From: Luminiphilus sp.
GTDB taxonomy: Bacteria > Pseudomonadota > Gammaproteobacteria > Pseudomonadales > Halieaceae
Assembly (NCBI GenBank): GCA_016778045.1
Contig: JADHQG010000002.1
Coordinates: forward strand, 1 to 56,320
Direction of reading: 5' to 3'
DNA length: 56,320 bases
This document shows, piece by piece, positions 32,435-41,173 of this stretch. The notes beneath the pieces are model-generated. The model was given only the letters and a program-made list of their open reading frames with translations. It searched no databases and had not been told where the DNA came from. The stretch's first letter is position 1, and every line of letters begins with the position of its first letter. Position numbers and translations under genes: made by a program.

Positions 32435-34959
32435 GAGCGACCCTCAGGTCCAAATGGTTTGAACATCATAATCAACTGGGGCAATAACAAGAGTGCGCCC
32501 GCCACAGCGGCAATCATGGCCACCACCGTCAACACCCCAAAATAGAGGCTGGGCGTGAAGTTCGAGAGCGTCAGCATCGCAAACCCGACCACTACGGTGA
32601 GCGTGGTGTAGTACATCGCACGGCCGATGCTAATGTGGCTGCGAAGCATCGCCGCCCGATAATCTCTATCCAACGCGATCTCCGCCCGAAAACGATGCAG
32701 GTAATGGATACAGTCGTCCACGCCAATGCCTACTACGATCGCCGCAATGGTGATCGTCATGATATCCAGCGGAATACCCGCCAACCCCATCAACCCAAGC
32801 ACCAGTCCAGCGGCGAGCACATTCGGGGCCAACGCCAACAGCGCAATCGAAAGCGATCTGAACAACACCCAAAACATGAGACCAATAGCCACAAATACGG
32901 CGCCCAAGGTCATAATTTGTGACTGGAACAGGCTTTGCAACACGTTGTTGTATAGCACCATCAAAGAGGTGAATTGAAGTCGCTCTGGCGCGATGCCAGT
33001 CTCACTCAAAATTTGCTCCCGGAGCTCGCGGAGATACGCATCGCGCCGCAATGATTCGCTGGTTTCCATCACTCGCACGCTCAGCCGGGCTTCTTGCTCA
33101 TCGGCAAAATAGAAGGGGGCCACCAGCGCCTCATTCACCTCTCTCGGCAAGCTGTTCTCAATCAGCGCCAATTCAACGCCGCCAAGTCTCCCTCCATAGA
33201 GCCCATCCATGACCTCGAAAGCCGTGGACAACGACAGCACCTTTCCGGATTCGGCCCTGCCCTCGATGATCGCATGCACCTGATCAATGAGCAGACGACC
33301 CGGTACGGAAAACCAATATCCCGCGGTCTGACTGTCCTCAGCGCCGAAACCAAAATCGATGCCAAAACCGTCATCAAAAAATCCGTCGTCTTCCCAGCCA
33401 TCTCCCTCATCGGCGACTGTCGTCTCGGATGAGGGTTCAGCGATCTCTGGCGGCGCCATCAGAATCACGTCGAGAGGAATAGTGCCTCCAAGGCGGGCGT
33501 CAAGCAGCTCCATACCTTGATAGATCTCGGTGTGCTCTTTGAAGTAATCAATGAACCGGTTTTCAACCTCGAGGCTACGGATACCTGCGACACACAGCAC
33601 CACTAAAGCGGCGGTAACCGCCATGACGCCTCGTCCATACCGCTGCACAAGGCTCGCGAAACGCGCGGTAAACGGCGTATCAGACCGGCCGTCGTCGGCC
33701 AGCGGCTTGTCAGGTATCACCACCATCAGGGCGGGCACCACCAAGAATGCCGAGCAGAACCCGAGGACTATCCCGGTGGTCATCATCCAGCCAAAATCAA
33801 TCACGGGTTGCAGCCCCGCGACCACGAGAGACGTAAACGCCACGATCGTGGTCATGGCGGTATAAAGACAGGGCACTAACATCAGCCTTGCCGCAGCCGC
33901 AGAGAGGGCCTGTCGCGATGCGTGAGGCTGTGCCCGCTGGAGTTCCCGATAACGCACCACCAAATGAATAGACAGGGACAGCGTGACGATGAGCAAAACA
34001 GCCACTGAATTGGACGAAATCACGGTCATCCGCCAATCAGTGCCCGCCAAAACGCCGAGCAACAAAGTGGCTGTTGCGCTGCAGGTCACTAGTGGAATCA
34101 AAACCCACTTGAGGGCGCGGAAAATCAGCCACAGCACGAGTGCCATAACCCCGAGGATCGCGGTCCCAAATGTCACTAGATCCGAGCGCACAAAAGCCAT
34201 CATGTCCGCCGCGATCATGGGCACGCCACCGACAAAAATGTTGGCATAGGGCCGAAACCGCTCTGCCACATCCCGCACAGCGGAAACCATGCGGTCGCGC
34301 TTGCTACCGATTCTCGCGAGCGCCACGTCGTAGTCCGCTTCTACCTCGAGTAGCCGTGCCTGACCAGCGTCATCCAATTGACCCGAACGCTCCTGCTCAC
34401 GCAACAACTCCCGCTCATCAAGCAACGCCTCGGCTCGCTCGTCGCGCGCCAACGAGACCTGAACAGCCGTTAGGTCTCCAGACTCGCTGACCAGTAAATT
34501 GCGGTAAATCGGACTGGTGGTCAGTTCCACCAGCGCCATCTCCCTATCCACCTCGGGATCCCGCAGCGTCGCAATGCTGTCAGCCCGCGCCAAATCGGTC
34601 AGCGAAAGTGGTGGGCTCTCCAATAAAGGTACGTCGAGTAAAGTGGTGACTCCCGCCACGCCCGGTAACCGCGACAACTCGTCCGCCATCGCCGCAAGCG
34701 GCTCAAGAGAGTCGGGCGATAGCAGGGGCGCATCAGGCTCCCAGGTCAGTATGAGAAATTCATCACCCGAATACTTTTCTGCAGATTCCCGAAAATAGGC
34801 CAGATCAGGATCACCCTGCAGCAGCAGAGAGTCAGAAGAGGCGTCCAGGCGTAATTTGGGGAGTTGGCTGACTGCCACACCGATCACCAGCGCGTAGCAC
34901 AACAAAATCCACCAGGGTCCACGCAGAATCAGACCATAAAAACGCGCCACTTCGGTCAC
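32431..34959 (-). CDS. MMPL/RND family transporter permease
   Basis: 842 aa with repeated TM blocks and large loops; VVGIGVDDCIHYLHRFRAEIA. Confidence 0.87.
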   Translation of the reverse strand: MTEVARFYGLILRGPWWILLCYALVIGVAVSQLPKLRLDASSDSLLLQGDPDLAYFRESAEKYSGDEFLILTWEPDAPLLSPDSLEPLAAMADELSRLPGVAGVTTLLDVPLLESPPLSLTDLARADSIATLRDPEVDREMALVELTTSPIYRNLLVSESGDLTAVQVSLARDERAEALLDERELLREQERSGQLDDAGQARLLEVEADYDVALARIGSKRDRMVSAVRDVAERFRPYANIFVGGVPMIAADMMAFVRSDLVTFGTAILGVMALVLWLIFRALKWVLIPLVTCSATATLLLGVLAGTDWRMTVISSNSVAVLLIVTLSLSIHLVVRYRELQRAQPHASRQALSAAAARLMLVPCLYTAMTTIVAFTSLVVAGLQPVIDFGWMMTTGIVLGFCSAFLVVPALMVVIPDKPLADDGRSDTPFTARFASLVQRYGRGVMAVTAALVVLCVAGIRSLEVENRFIDYFKEHTEIYQGMELLDARLGGTIPLDVILMAPPEIAEPSSETTVADEGDGWEDDGFFDDGFGIDFGFGAEDSQTAGYWFSVPGRLLIDQVHAIIEGRAESGKVLSLSTAFEVMDGLYGGRLGGVELALIENSLPREVNEALVAPFYFADEQEARLSVRVMETSESLRRDAYLRELREQILSETGIAPERLQFTSLMVLYNNVLQSLFQSQIMTLGAVFVAIGLMFWVLFRSLSIALLALAPNVLAAGLVLGLMGLAGIPLDIMTITIAAIVVGIGVDDCIHYLHRFRAEIALDRDYRAAMLRSHISIGRAMYYTTLTVVVGFAMLTLSNFTPSLYFGVLTVVAMIAAVAGALLLLPQLIMMFKPFGPEGRS

Positions 34960-36356
34960 AGCTGGCTCCGTTCCGATAACTTGCTCAACAAGCGGCCGTG
35001 TAAGCCACCAAAGCTTCCATTGGTCATCACGACAATGGTGTCCCCCGCTCCAGCCAGTGCGACTGCCCTGTCGATGGTGCTGTCAACATCGGGGAGCACT
35101 TCCTGCTGCGATGAGTGTGACACTGCGGCTTCCAAATCCCAGTTCAGCGCTGTCGTGGCGCACCACAGCGCATGGTCCGCCGATTCCGCACACTTGGCCA
35201 ACTGGTCGGCATGCTCGCCTAAGCGCATCGTATTGGATCGCAGTTCTATAATGGCAATGAGCTTTCCTTGCGAAACAGACTCCCGCATCGCAGAAAGCGT
35301 GCTCTCTATCGCCGTAGGGTGATGTGCGAAATCATCGTATACCGCAGTGCCGCCAGGCTCACCCAGTAGCTCCAGCCTCCTGCGCACGCCCTTGAAACGC
35401 TGCAGGCCCGCCACCGCTTCAACCATTGGTACGCCCGCATGAGCGGCGGCGGCAATCGCCGCCGTTGCGTTCGCGGCATTATGTTCACCAATCAAAGACC
35501 ACTCCAGAAGCGCCATCTCTCCCTCTGGCGAGGAAATCTCCAGCTTACTCGCATTCGGAGACAGCGCGCGCCAGCACCAGCTTTGACCAACGACTCCATT
35601 AGCAGCTTGCACCGGCTCAACGGGTGTCCAGCACCCTCTGGCCAGCACTCGATCAATCGCATTACCCTGACCACGGACGATGCAACCTTCTCCCGGCACG
35701 CAGCGCACAAGATGATGAAATTGGGTTTCGATGGCTTGCAAGTCCGGAAAAATGTCCGCGTGGTCATATTCAAGATTATTAATGATGACCGTTTTCGGCC
35801 GGTAATGAACAAACTTGGAGCGCTTGTCGAAGAACGCCGAGTCGTATTCGTCTGCCTCAACGACAAAATACTGACCGCCACCCAACCTGGCCGACAGACC
35901 AAAGTTGGCAGGCACCCCACCAATCAAGAAACCCGGCTGGAGACCCGCATGTTCAAGAATCCATGCCAGCATGCTGGCAGTGCTCGTCTTCCCATGAGTC
36001 CCCGCCACCGCCAGCACCCAGCGATCTTGTAACACGTGTCGACCCAACCATTCGGGGCCCGAGGTATAGGGCAACCTGCCATTCAGCATCGCTTCTATCA
36101 CGGGCTGGCCTCTGGAGAGCGCGTTACCAACGATGATCTGGCCCGTGACCGAGGCCAGCTGCGCCGCCTCGTAGCCATCAGTTAGCGGTATGCCGCTGTC
36201 CTGTAGCTGGGTGCTCATGGGCGGGTAGATATTGCGATCTGAGCCCGTCACCGTGTAGCCGCTCTCCCTAGCAAGCAGGGCCAGCCCGCCCATAAAGGTG
36301 CCGCAAATACCAAGTATGTGAATGTGATCTGACAACAGGCCTCTCCTGGCTGGCAT
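34956..36356 (-). CDS. mpl: UDP-N-acetylmuramate:L-Ala-gamma-D-Glu-meso-DAP ligase
   Basis: HIHILGICGTFMGGLALLARESGYTVTGSDRNIYPPMSTQL; VAGTHGKTSTASMLAWIL. Confidence 0.96.
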   Translation of the reverse strand: MPARRGLLSDHIHILGICGTFMGGLALLARESGYTVTGSDRNIYPPMSTQLQDSGIPLTDGYEAAQLASVTGQIIVGNALSRGQPVIEAMLNGRLPYTSGPEWLGRHVLQDRWVLAVAGTHGKTSTASMLAWILEHAGLQPGFLIGGVPANFGLSARLGGGQYFVVEADEYDSAFFDKRSKFVHYRPKTVIINNLEYDHADIFPDLQAIETQFHHLVRCVPGEGCIVRGQGNAIDRVLARGCWTPVEPVQAANGVVGQSWCWRALSPNASKLEISSPEGEMALLEWSLIGEHNAANATAAIAAAAHAGVPMVEAVAGLQRFKGVRRRLELLGEPGGTAVYDDFAHHPTAIESTLSAMRESVSQGKLIAIIELRSNTMRLGEHADQLAKCAESADHALWCATTALNWDLEAAVSHSSQQEVLPDVDSTIDRAVALAGAGDTIVVMTNGSFGGLHGRLLSKLSERSQL

Positions 36357-36438
36357 GAGATTATCACGGCGGGTTTGCCATTGGCGCTCATGGGGTCTAC
36401 GGTACGCCCTCTCAGCGACCCCATCCGATAATGACACC

Positions 36439-37698
36439 ATGAAGCGACTCAATCTTTTTTACGCGCAATCCGGGGGCGTCACTCCGGTGATCAATGCCTC
36501 CGCTGCCGGCGTCATTCAGACCGCGAGGGCACACCCGAAGATCATCGGCAAAGTGTTGGCGGGCCAAAACGGCATTCTTGGCGCCCTGCGAGAGGAGCTG
36601 ATTGATACCTCAAGAGAGAGCCGCCGCGCTATTGAGGGCTTAATGAGCACGCCGGGAGGTGCCTTCGGCTCCTGTCGCTACAAGTTAAAAAGCCTCAAGG
36701 ACAATCGCGCCGAATACGAACGCCTGATCGAGGTATTCAAAGCCCATGACATCGGCTACTTCCTCTATAACGGCGGCGGTGACTCAGCGGACACCTGCCT
36801 GAAGGTCTCCCAAATCAGTGAGCAAATGGGCTACCCCATTCAGGCGATTCACGTCCCCAAAACGATCGATAACGATTTACCGCTTACTGATAATTGCCCC
36901 GGCTTTGGCTCGGTCGCCAAGTACGTGGCTATTTCTACTCGCGAAGCGGCGCTGGACATCGAGTCGATGTGCGCGACCTCAACCAAGGTGTTTATCCTCG
37001 AGGTCATGGGTCGCCATGCTGGCTGGATTGCCGGTGCCAGCGCACTCGCAGGTCATGAACGTGGTGATGCCCCTCACATTATTTTGTTCCCGGAGATCGC
37101 GTTCGACCGGGCACGCTTTCTAGCCAAAGTCCAACAATGCGTTGAACAGTTTGGTTTTTGCGTGGTGGTGGCCTCCGAGGGCACCAGCACTGCCGATGGA
37201 CGGCTACTCTCCGATCAGGGGGAGCGCGATGCTTTTGGTCACGCACAGCTGGGCGGGTTAGCGCCGCTGTTGGCCGGCATGGTGAAAGACGAACTGGGGT
37301 ACAAACATCATTGGGCGGTCGCCGATTATTTACAGCGTGCTGCGCGGCACATCGCGAGTCAAACCGACGTCGACCAAGCCTTTGCGATGGGGAAGGCAGC
37401 GGTAGAGTTGGCGATCTCGGGGGCCAATGCGGTGATGCCAACGGTGGAGCGAAAATCGAGCCAACCTTACCGGTGGCGAGTCGGGACAGCTCCGCTGCGT
37501 CGGGTCGCCAACCGGGAAAAGAAAATGCCTCGCCGCTACATCACAAAAGACGGCTTTGGCGTCACTGCCGCGGGCAGAGCCTATTTTCAGCCGCTGATCG
37601 CCGGGGAGGCCTACCCGGACTACTATAAAGGGATGCCACGCTACACAACGTTGAAGCGCGTCTTAGCGCGCAAACGCTGCGAATCCTGGTCAGAGTAA
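36439..37698 (+). CDS. 6-phosphofructokinase, probable diphosphate-dependent type
   Basis: LFYAQSGGVTPVINASAAGVI; FLYNGGGDSADTC; PKTIDNDLPLTDNCPGFGS (PKTIDND, Lys in place of the Gly of PGTIDND in ATP-PFK). Confidence 0.88.
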   Translation: MKRLNLFYAQSGGVTPVINASAAGVIQTARAHPKIIGKVLAGQNGILGALREELIDTSRESRRAIEGLMSTPGGAFGSCRYKLKSLKDNRAEYERLIEVFKAHDIGYFLYNGGGDSADTCLKVSQISEQMGYPIQAIHVPKTIDNDLPLTDNCPGFGSVAKYVAISTREAALDIESMCATSTKVFILEVMGRHAGWIAGASALAGHERGDAPHIILFPEIAFDRARFLAKVQQCVEQFGFCVVVASEGTSTADGRLLSDQGERDAFGHAQLGGLAPLLAGMVKDELGYKHHWAVADYLQRAARHIASQTDVDQAFAMGKAAVELAISGANAVMPTVERKSSQPYRWRVGTAPLRRVANREKKMPRRYITKDGFGVTAAGRAYFQPLIAGEAYPDYYKGMPRYTTLKRVLARKRCESWSE

Positions 37699-37731
37699 TG
37701 GATCCACGCTCCGGCAAACCTCTAAGCAGCT

Positions 37732-38436
37732 TCACTGTGTGCTGACATATTGGTTGAGTAGCGCCTCGATGCGAGGCTCGACCACATGCAACATCGTTAG
37801 CGGCTCGTGCATGTTGCCCAATGGATCGGGCTCTCCGCGCCACAAGGGTAACAGGCGCTCTGCGGCTATCTCAGACAGATAGCTGTCGGCACCCGGCCGA
37901 TAGCTGATATGCCATGCTTCAGGCGCCACACCGCCCCGATCGGCCGCATAAGGCTTGTGAAAGCCCTCGGCGTTATCTGCAGCAATCTGCTCATCCAGCC
38001 ACAGCGTCATGTCAGAGAACACACCTCCGGGGCTGTATTCCCCGGGATCAAGTCGCAACGTGTAGTCGGCATCGACAGCCGCTGCATCCCAGATGTCGAG
38101 GTCGGTGCCCCAGTGGTGTCGGGAGGTACCTGGTAACGCCGAGTATCTAAGAATCGAGTGGAGCCAATCCTCATCAGGTTGCGATGGCCGACAGAGCGCT
38201 ACTCCTTGAGCATCTGAGACAGGACGACGACCATCCCACTTGCCATTGATGATCTGCATCTGGCGGTCATAGTCGCGGAAACCCGAGGCAATCCGCAGAC
38301 TGAATCCGGCGTTGGCAGCCCTGTGGGTCAAAGCGGAGAAGGCGTCGCGAGCGGCTGGGTCCAGCCGGACATCAGGAGCCCAGTCCACCAAATGGCTTGT
38401 TGACAACCCGAGAGCAATGAGCGCTTTCTGGCTCAA
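37732..38436 (-). CDS. M15 family (D-alanyl-D-alanine carboxypeptidase/VanY-like) metallopeptidase
   Basis: RIASGFRDYDRQMQIINGKWDGRR; LPGTSRHHWGTDLDIWD (SxHxxGxAxD-like); EAWHISYRP. Confidence 0.85.
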   Translation of the reverse strand: MSQKALIALGLSTSHLVDWAPDVRLDPAARDAFSALTHRAANAGFSLRIASGFRDYDRQMQIINGKWDGRRPVSDAQGVALCRPSQPDEDWLHSILRYSALPGTSRHHWGTDLDIWDAAAVDADYTLRLDPGEYSPGGVFSDMTLWLDEQIAADNAEGFHKPYAADRGGVAPEAWHISYRPGADSYLSEIAAERLLPLWRGEPDPLGNMHEPLTMLHVVEPRIEALLNQYVSTQ

Positions 38437-39134
38437 TTAGGCATCTCCCACTGATACGCCTCTCGAGGATAAATTCCATCCGTCGAGATGTCATTGAAAA
38501 GCGAATACACCTCCAGCCCTGCCCGCATTGCCTGACTCAGCTCAGCGGCATAAACCGGGTCAATGTTTGCCGCCGGGCTGACATCGGTAATACCTCCGTG
38601 CAGGACACAAAATACCAGCGCTGCGCGGTAGCCCTGAACGATGGCGTGCTGCAACTCAACGAGATGCTTGGTCGCTCGTTGACTGACAGCGTCAGGAAAA
38701 GCGCCGTGCCCCCGACCCAGGTGAAGCGTGACAGCCTTGACCTCGAGATAGAGGCCTCGGCCCTCCTCGATGAAAAAGTCAGCTCTTGAGGCATCTCCCA
38801 ACGCCACCTCGCGACGGACATTGGCGCGATCTCGCGCGAGCGTTGAGAGCAGACCCGAAGCCAGCGCTTCCTCAACCACCTGATTAGCTCGTGCCGAATG
38901 AATACAGACGAAGTCGCCCTCGATCTGCACCAACTCCCATGTCCAAGGTAGCTTTCGTTGAGGATTATCGTGGTAGGAGAGCCAGACGGTCACACCGGGT
39001 GCCTGACAACCCGTCATGGCCCCCGTATTGGGGCAATGAACGCAAGCCTGCTCGCCCGATTGCAGTGTGACATCAGCGAGAAAACGCTTGTAACGCCTCG
39101 AAAAGCGGGCTTCTGTTAGCGGCGTGAATTGCAT
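38433..39134 (-). CDS. sfsA: DNA/RNA nuclease SfsA
   Basis: RYKRFLADVTLQSGEQACVHCPNTGAMTGC; RADFFIEEGRGLYLEVKAVTL. Confidence 0.95.
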   Translation of the reverse strand: MQFTPLTEARFSRRYKRFLADVTLQSGEQACVHCPNTGAMTGCQAPGVTVWLSYHDNPQRKLPWTWELVQIEGDFVCIHSARANQVVEEALASGLLSTLARDRANVRREVALGDASRADFFIEEGRGLYLEVKAVTLHLGRGHGAFPDAVSQRATKHLVELQHAIVQGYRAALVFCVLHGGITDVSPAANIDPVYAAELSQAMRAGLEVYSLFNDISTDGIYPREAYQWEMPN

Positions 39135-39290
39135 AATGATTTCGCTCTACAGTCGAGTTTCCGTTGAGCACACAAAGCAGGCCAAAAACCCTAATCAGCG
39201 GTAGCACGGATCGCTGAAGTCTGATAGCTTCCCGTGCCCAATTGATTACCGCAAAACCTGCGGCGTCACTTTACGAGGATCCGCATCATC

Positions 39291-40208
39291 ATGGCTAGTC
39301 GAAAACCTGCGCCCAAAAAGTCCGCACCCAAGAAAAAAGTAGCCGCCAAGAAGGCACCTGCTAAGAAGGCGGCGGTTAAGAAAGCCACTGCGAAGAAGGC
39401 GTCCGTGAAGAAAGCGGTAGCCAAGAAGGCACCTGCAAAGAAAGCGGCCAGTAAAAAAGCGCCGGCTAAGAAAACCGCTGCCAAAAAAGCGCCCGTGAAA
39501 AAAGCGGCAGCCAAGAAAGCACCCGTGAAAAAAGCGGCAGCCAAGAAACCACCCACGAAGAAAGCTACTGCGAAGAAGGCGCCCGTGAAAAAAACGGCAG
39601 TCAAGAAGGCGCCTGCGAAGAAAGCACCTGCCAAAAAAGCGCCCGTGAAAAAAGCCGCGGTCAAGAAGGCACCTGCGAAGAAAGCACCTGCCAAAAAAGC
39701 GCCCGTAAAGAAAGCGGTAACGAAGACAGCACCTGCCAAAAAATCAGCCACCAAAAAGTCGCCTGCAAAACTCGCCCGAGCCGTTGGACAAATTCAGAAG
39801 TTTGATGACTTCAAGCCTTACAAACCGGGGCGCGGCGAGAGCTACATGAACGACGAGCAACTCGAGCACTTCCGCGGCATCTTGTTGAATTGGCGTGGCG
39901 AGTTGGTCGATGAAGTGACACGCACCGTCTCGCATATGAAGGACGAGGCCGCTAACTTCCCTGACCCCGCGGACCGTGCCACACAAGAAGAGGAGTTCAG
40001 CCTTGAGCTCCGCACGCGCGATCGCGAACGCAAGCTGATCAAAAAAATCGACTCCACGCTTGATCGCCTAAAGAACGACGACTATGGATACTGCGACGCC
40101 TGCGGGATCGAAATCGGCATCCAGCGTCTTGAAGCGCGGCCCACCGCGACGCTCTGTATCGACTGTAAAACGCTCGCCGAGATTAAGGAGCGCCAGGAGC
40201 TGGGTTGA
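39291..40208 (+). CDS. dksA: RNA polymerase-binding transcription factor DksA with long Lys/Ala/Pro-rich N-terminal tail
   Basis: C-terminus [37 protein letters not shown]...[39 protein letters not shown] is canonical DksA. About 160 N-terminal residues are KKAPAKKA-type repeats. Confidence 0.95.
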   Translation: MASRKPAPKKSAPKKKVAAKKAPAKKAAVKKATAKKASVKKAVAKKAPAKKAASKKAPAKKTAAKKAPVKKAAAKKAPVKKAAAKKPPTKKATAKKAPVKKTAVKKAPAKKAPAKKAPVKKAAVKKAPAKKAPAKKAPVKKAVTKTAPAKKSATKKSPAKLARAVGQIQKFDDFKPYKPGRGESYMNDEQLEHFRGILLNWRGELVDEVTRTVSHMKDEAANFPDPADRATQEEEFSLELRTRDRERKLIKKIDSTLDRLKNDDYGYCDACGIEIGIQRLEARPTATLCIDCKTLAEIKERQELG

Positions 40209-41074
40209 GCACCTCCCTGACCGCCTCTGACATCACACCTTATCGAGGGCGTTTCGCGCCCTCGCCCACCGGCCCGCTTCATGCAGGCTCATTAGTTGCC
40301 GCCCTTGCAAGCTTTTTGGATGCCCGGCATGCCGGCGGTGCCTGGGTGCTGCGCATTGACGATATTGACCCCCCAAGAGCGGTGGCAGGAAGCGTTGGCC
40401 TGATTACCGAGGCATTGTCAGCGCATGACCTGCATTGGGATGGCGCTGTGCGGTATCAGTCACAGTCAAGTGATGCTTATCACCGAGCGCTTCAGCAGTT
40501 GGCAGAAACGGGGGCGCTGTTTCGCTGTCGGTGCACGCGATCGACCCTCAGCGACCAGGGCACCTGCGGCCAGCGCTGCGAACAACGCGCTATTTCTGAT
40601 GACGAGCCGCACAGCTTACGGGTGAGGTTTGATGCTGCCCAGCTGGCAGGGTTTGCGGACCGATTTCAGGGCATGCAGCCCGTCACCCCCGAAACAGCCG
40701 TCGCCGATTTCATTGTCAGACGCCGCGACGGATTATTTGCTTATCAGCTGGCTGCAGCAGTAGATGATGCTCAGCCGCACTTCACCCATATCGTGCGAGG
40801 CGCCGACCTTCTGGACTCAACCCACCGGCAACGCTGGTTGATGCAGCTGCTAGGTCAGACATCACCCTGTTACGGTCATATCGCGGTGATGCATGACGGC
40901 GACGGCAACAAGCTCAGTAAGCAAAACGGAGCGCCTGAATTGGATCTCGCGCGCACCCCAGACAATCTGCGCGACTGTTTAACGCATCTTCATCAGCCCG
41001 CTCCGCCCAGTTCGGCGCGCGAGAACGGCGAGATACTGGACTACGCGATAGAGCACTGGACCCTGCACATTTAA
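40205..41074 (+). CDS. gluQ: Glutamyl-Q tRNA(Asp) synthetase
   Basis: [47 protein letters not shown]; directly after dksA. Confidence 0.95.
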   Translation: MSTSLTASDITPYRGRFAPSPTGPLHAGSLVAALASFLDARHAGGAWVLRIDDIDPPRAVAGSVGLITEALSAHDLHWDGAVRYQSQSSDAYHRALQQLAETGALFRCRCTRSTLSDQGTCGQRCEQRAISDDEPHSLRVRFDAAQLAGFADRFQGMQPVTPETAVADFIVRRRDGLFAYQLAAAVDDAQPHFTHIVRGADLLDSTHRQRWLMQLLGQTSPCYGHIAVMHDGDGNKLSKQNGAPELDLARTPDNLRDCLTHLHQPAPPSSARENGEILDYAIEHWTLHI

Positions 41075-41173
41075 CTCGCTCGTTGACACAATGTGTTACT
41101 TTTTCACTCGCACAGTGACATGAGTGCGGTAACGTTTCACTCTGTTTAAAGACGAGGCCATCGCCGAGGTTTT

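Noticed and set aside
39266-39754. 162-aa minus-strand ORF ([26 protein letters not shown]...) resembling a repetitive membrane protein
   Set aside because: Exact antisense shadow of the dksA KKAPAKKA repeat; no start context and an intact sense protein.
39291-39780. Repeat array considered as CRISPR or minisatellite
   Set aside because: Repeats are contiguous multiples of 3 within an in-frame coding region; no spacers and no cas genes.
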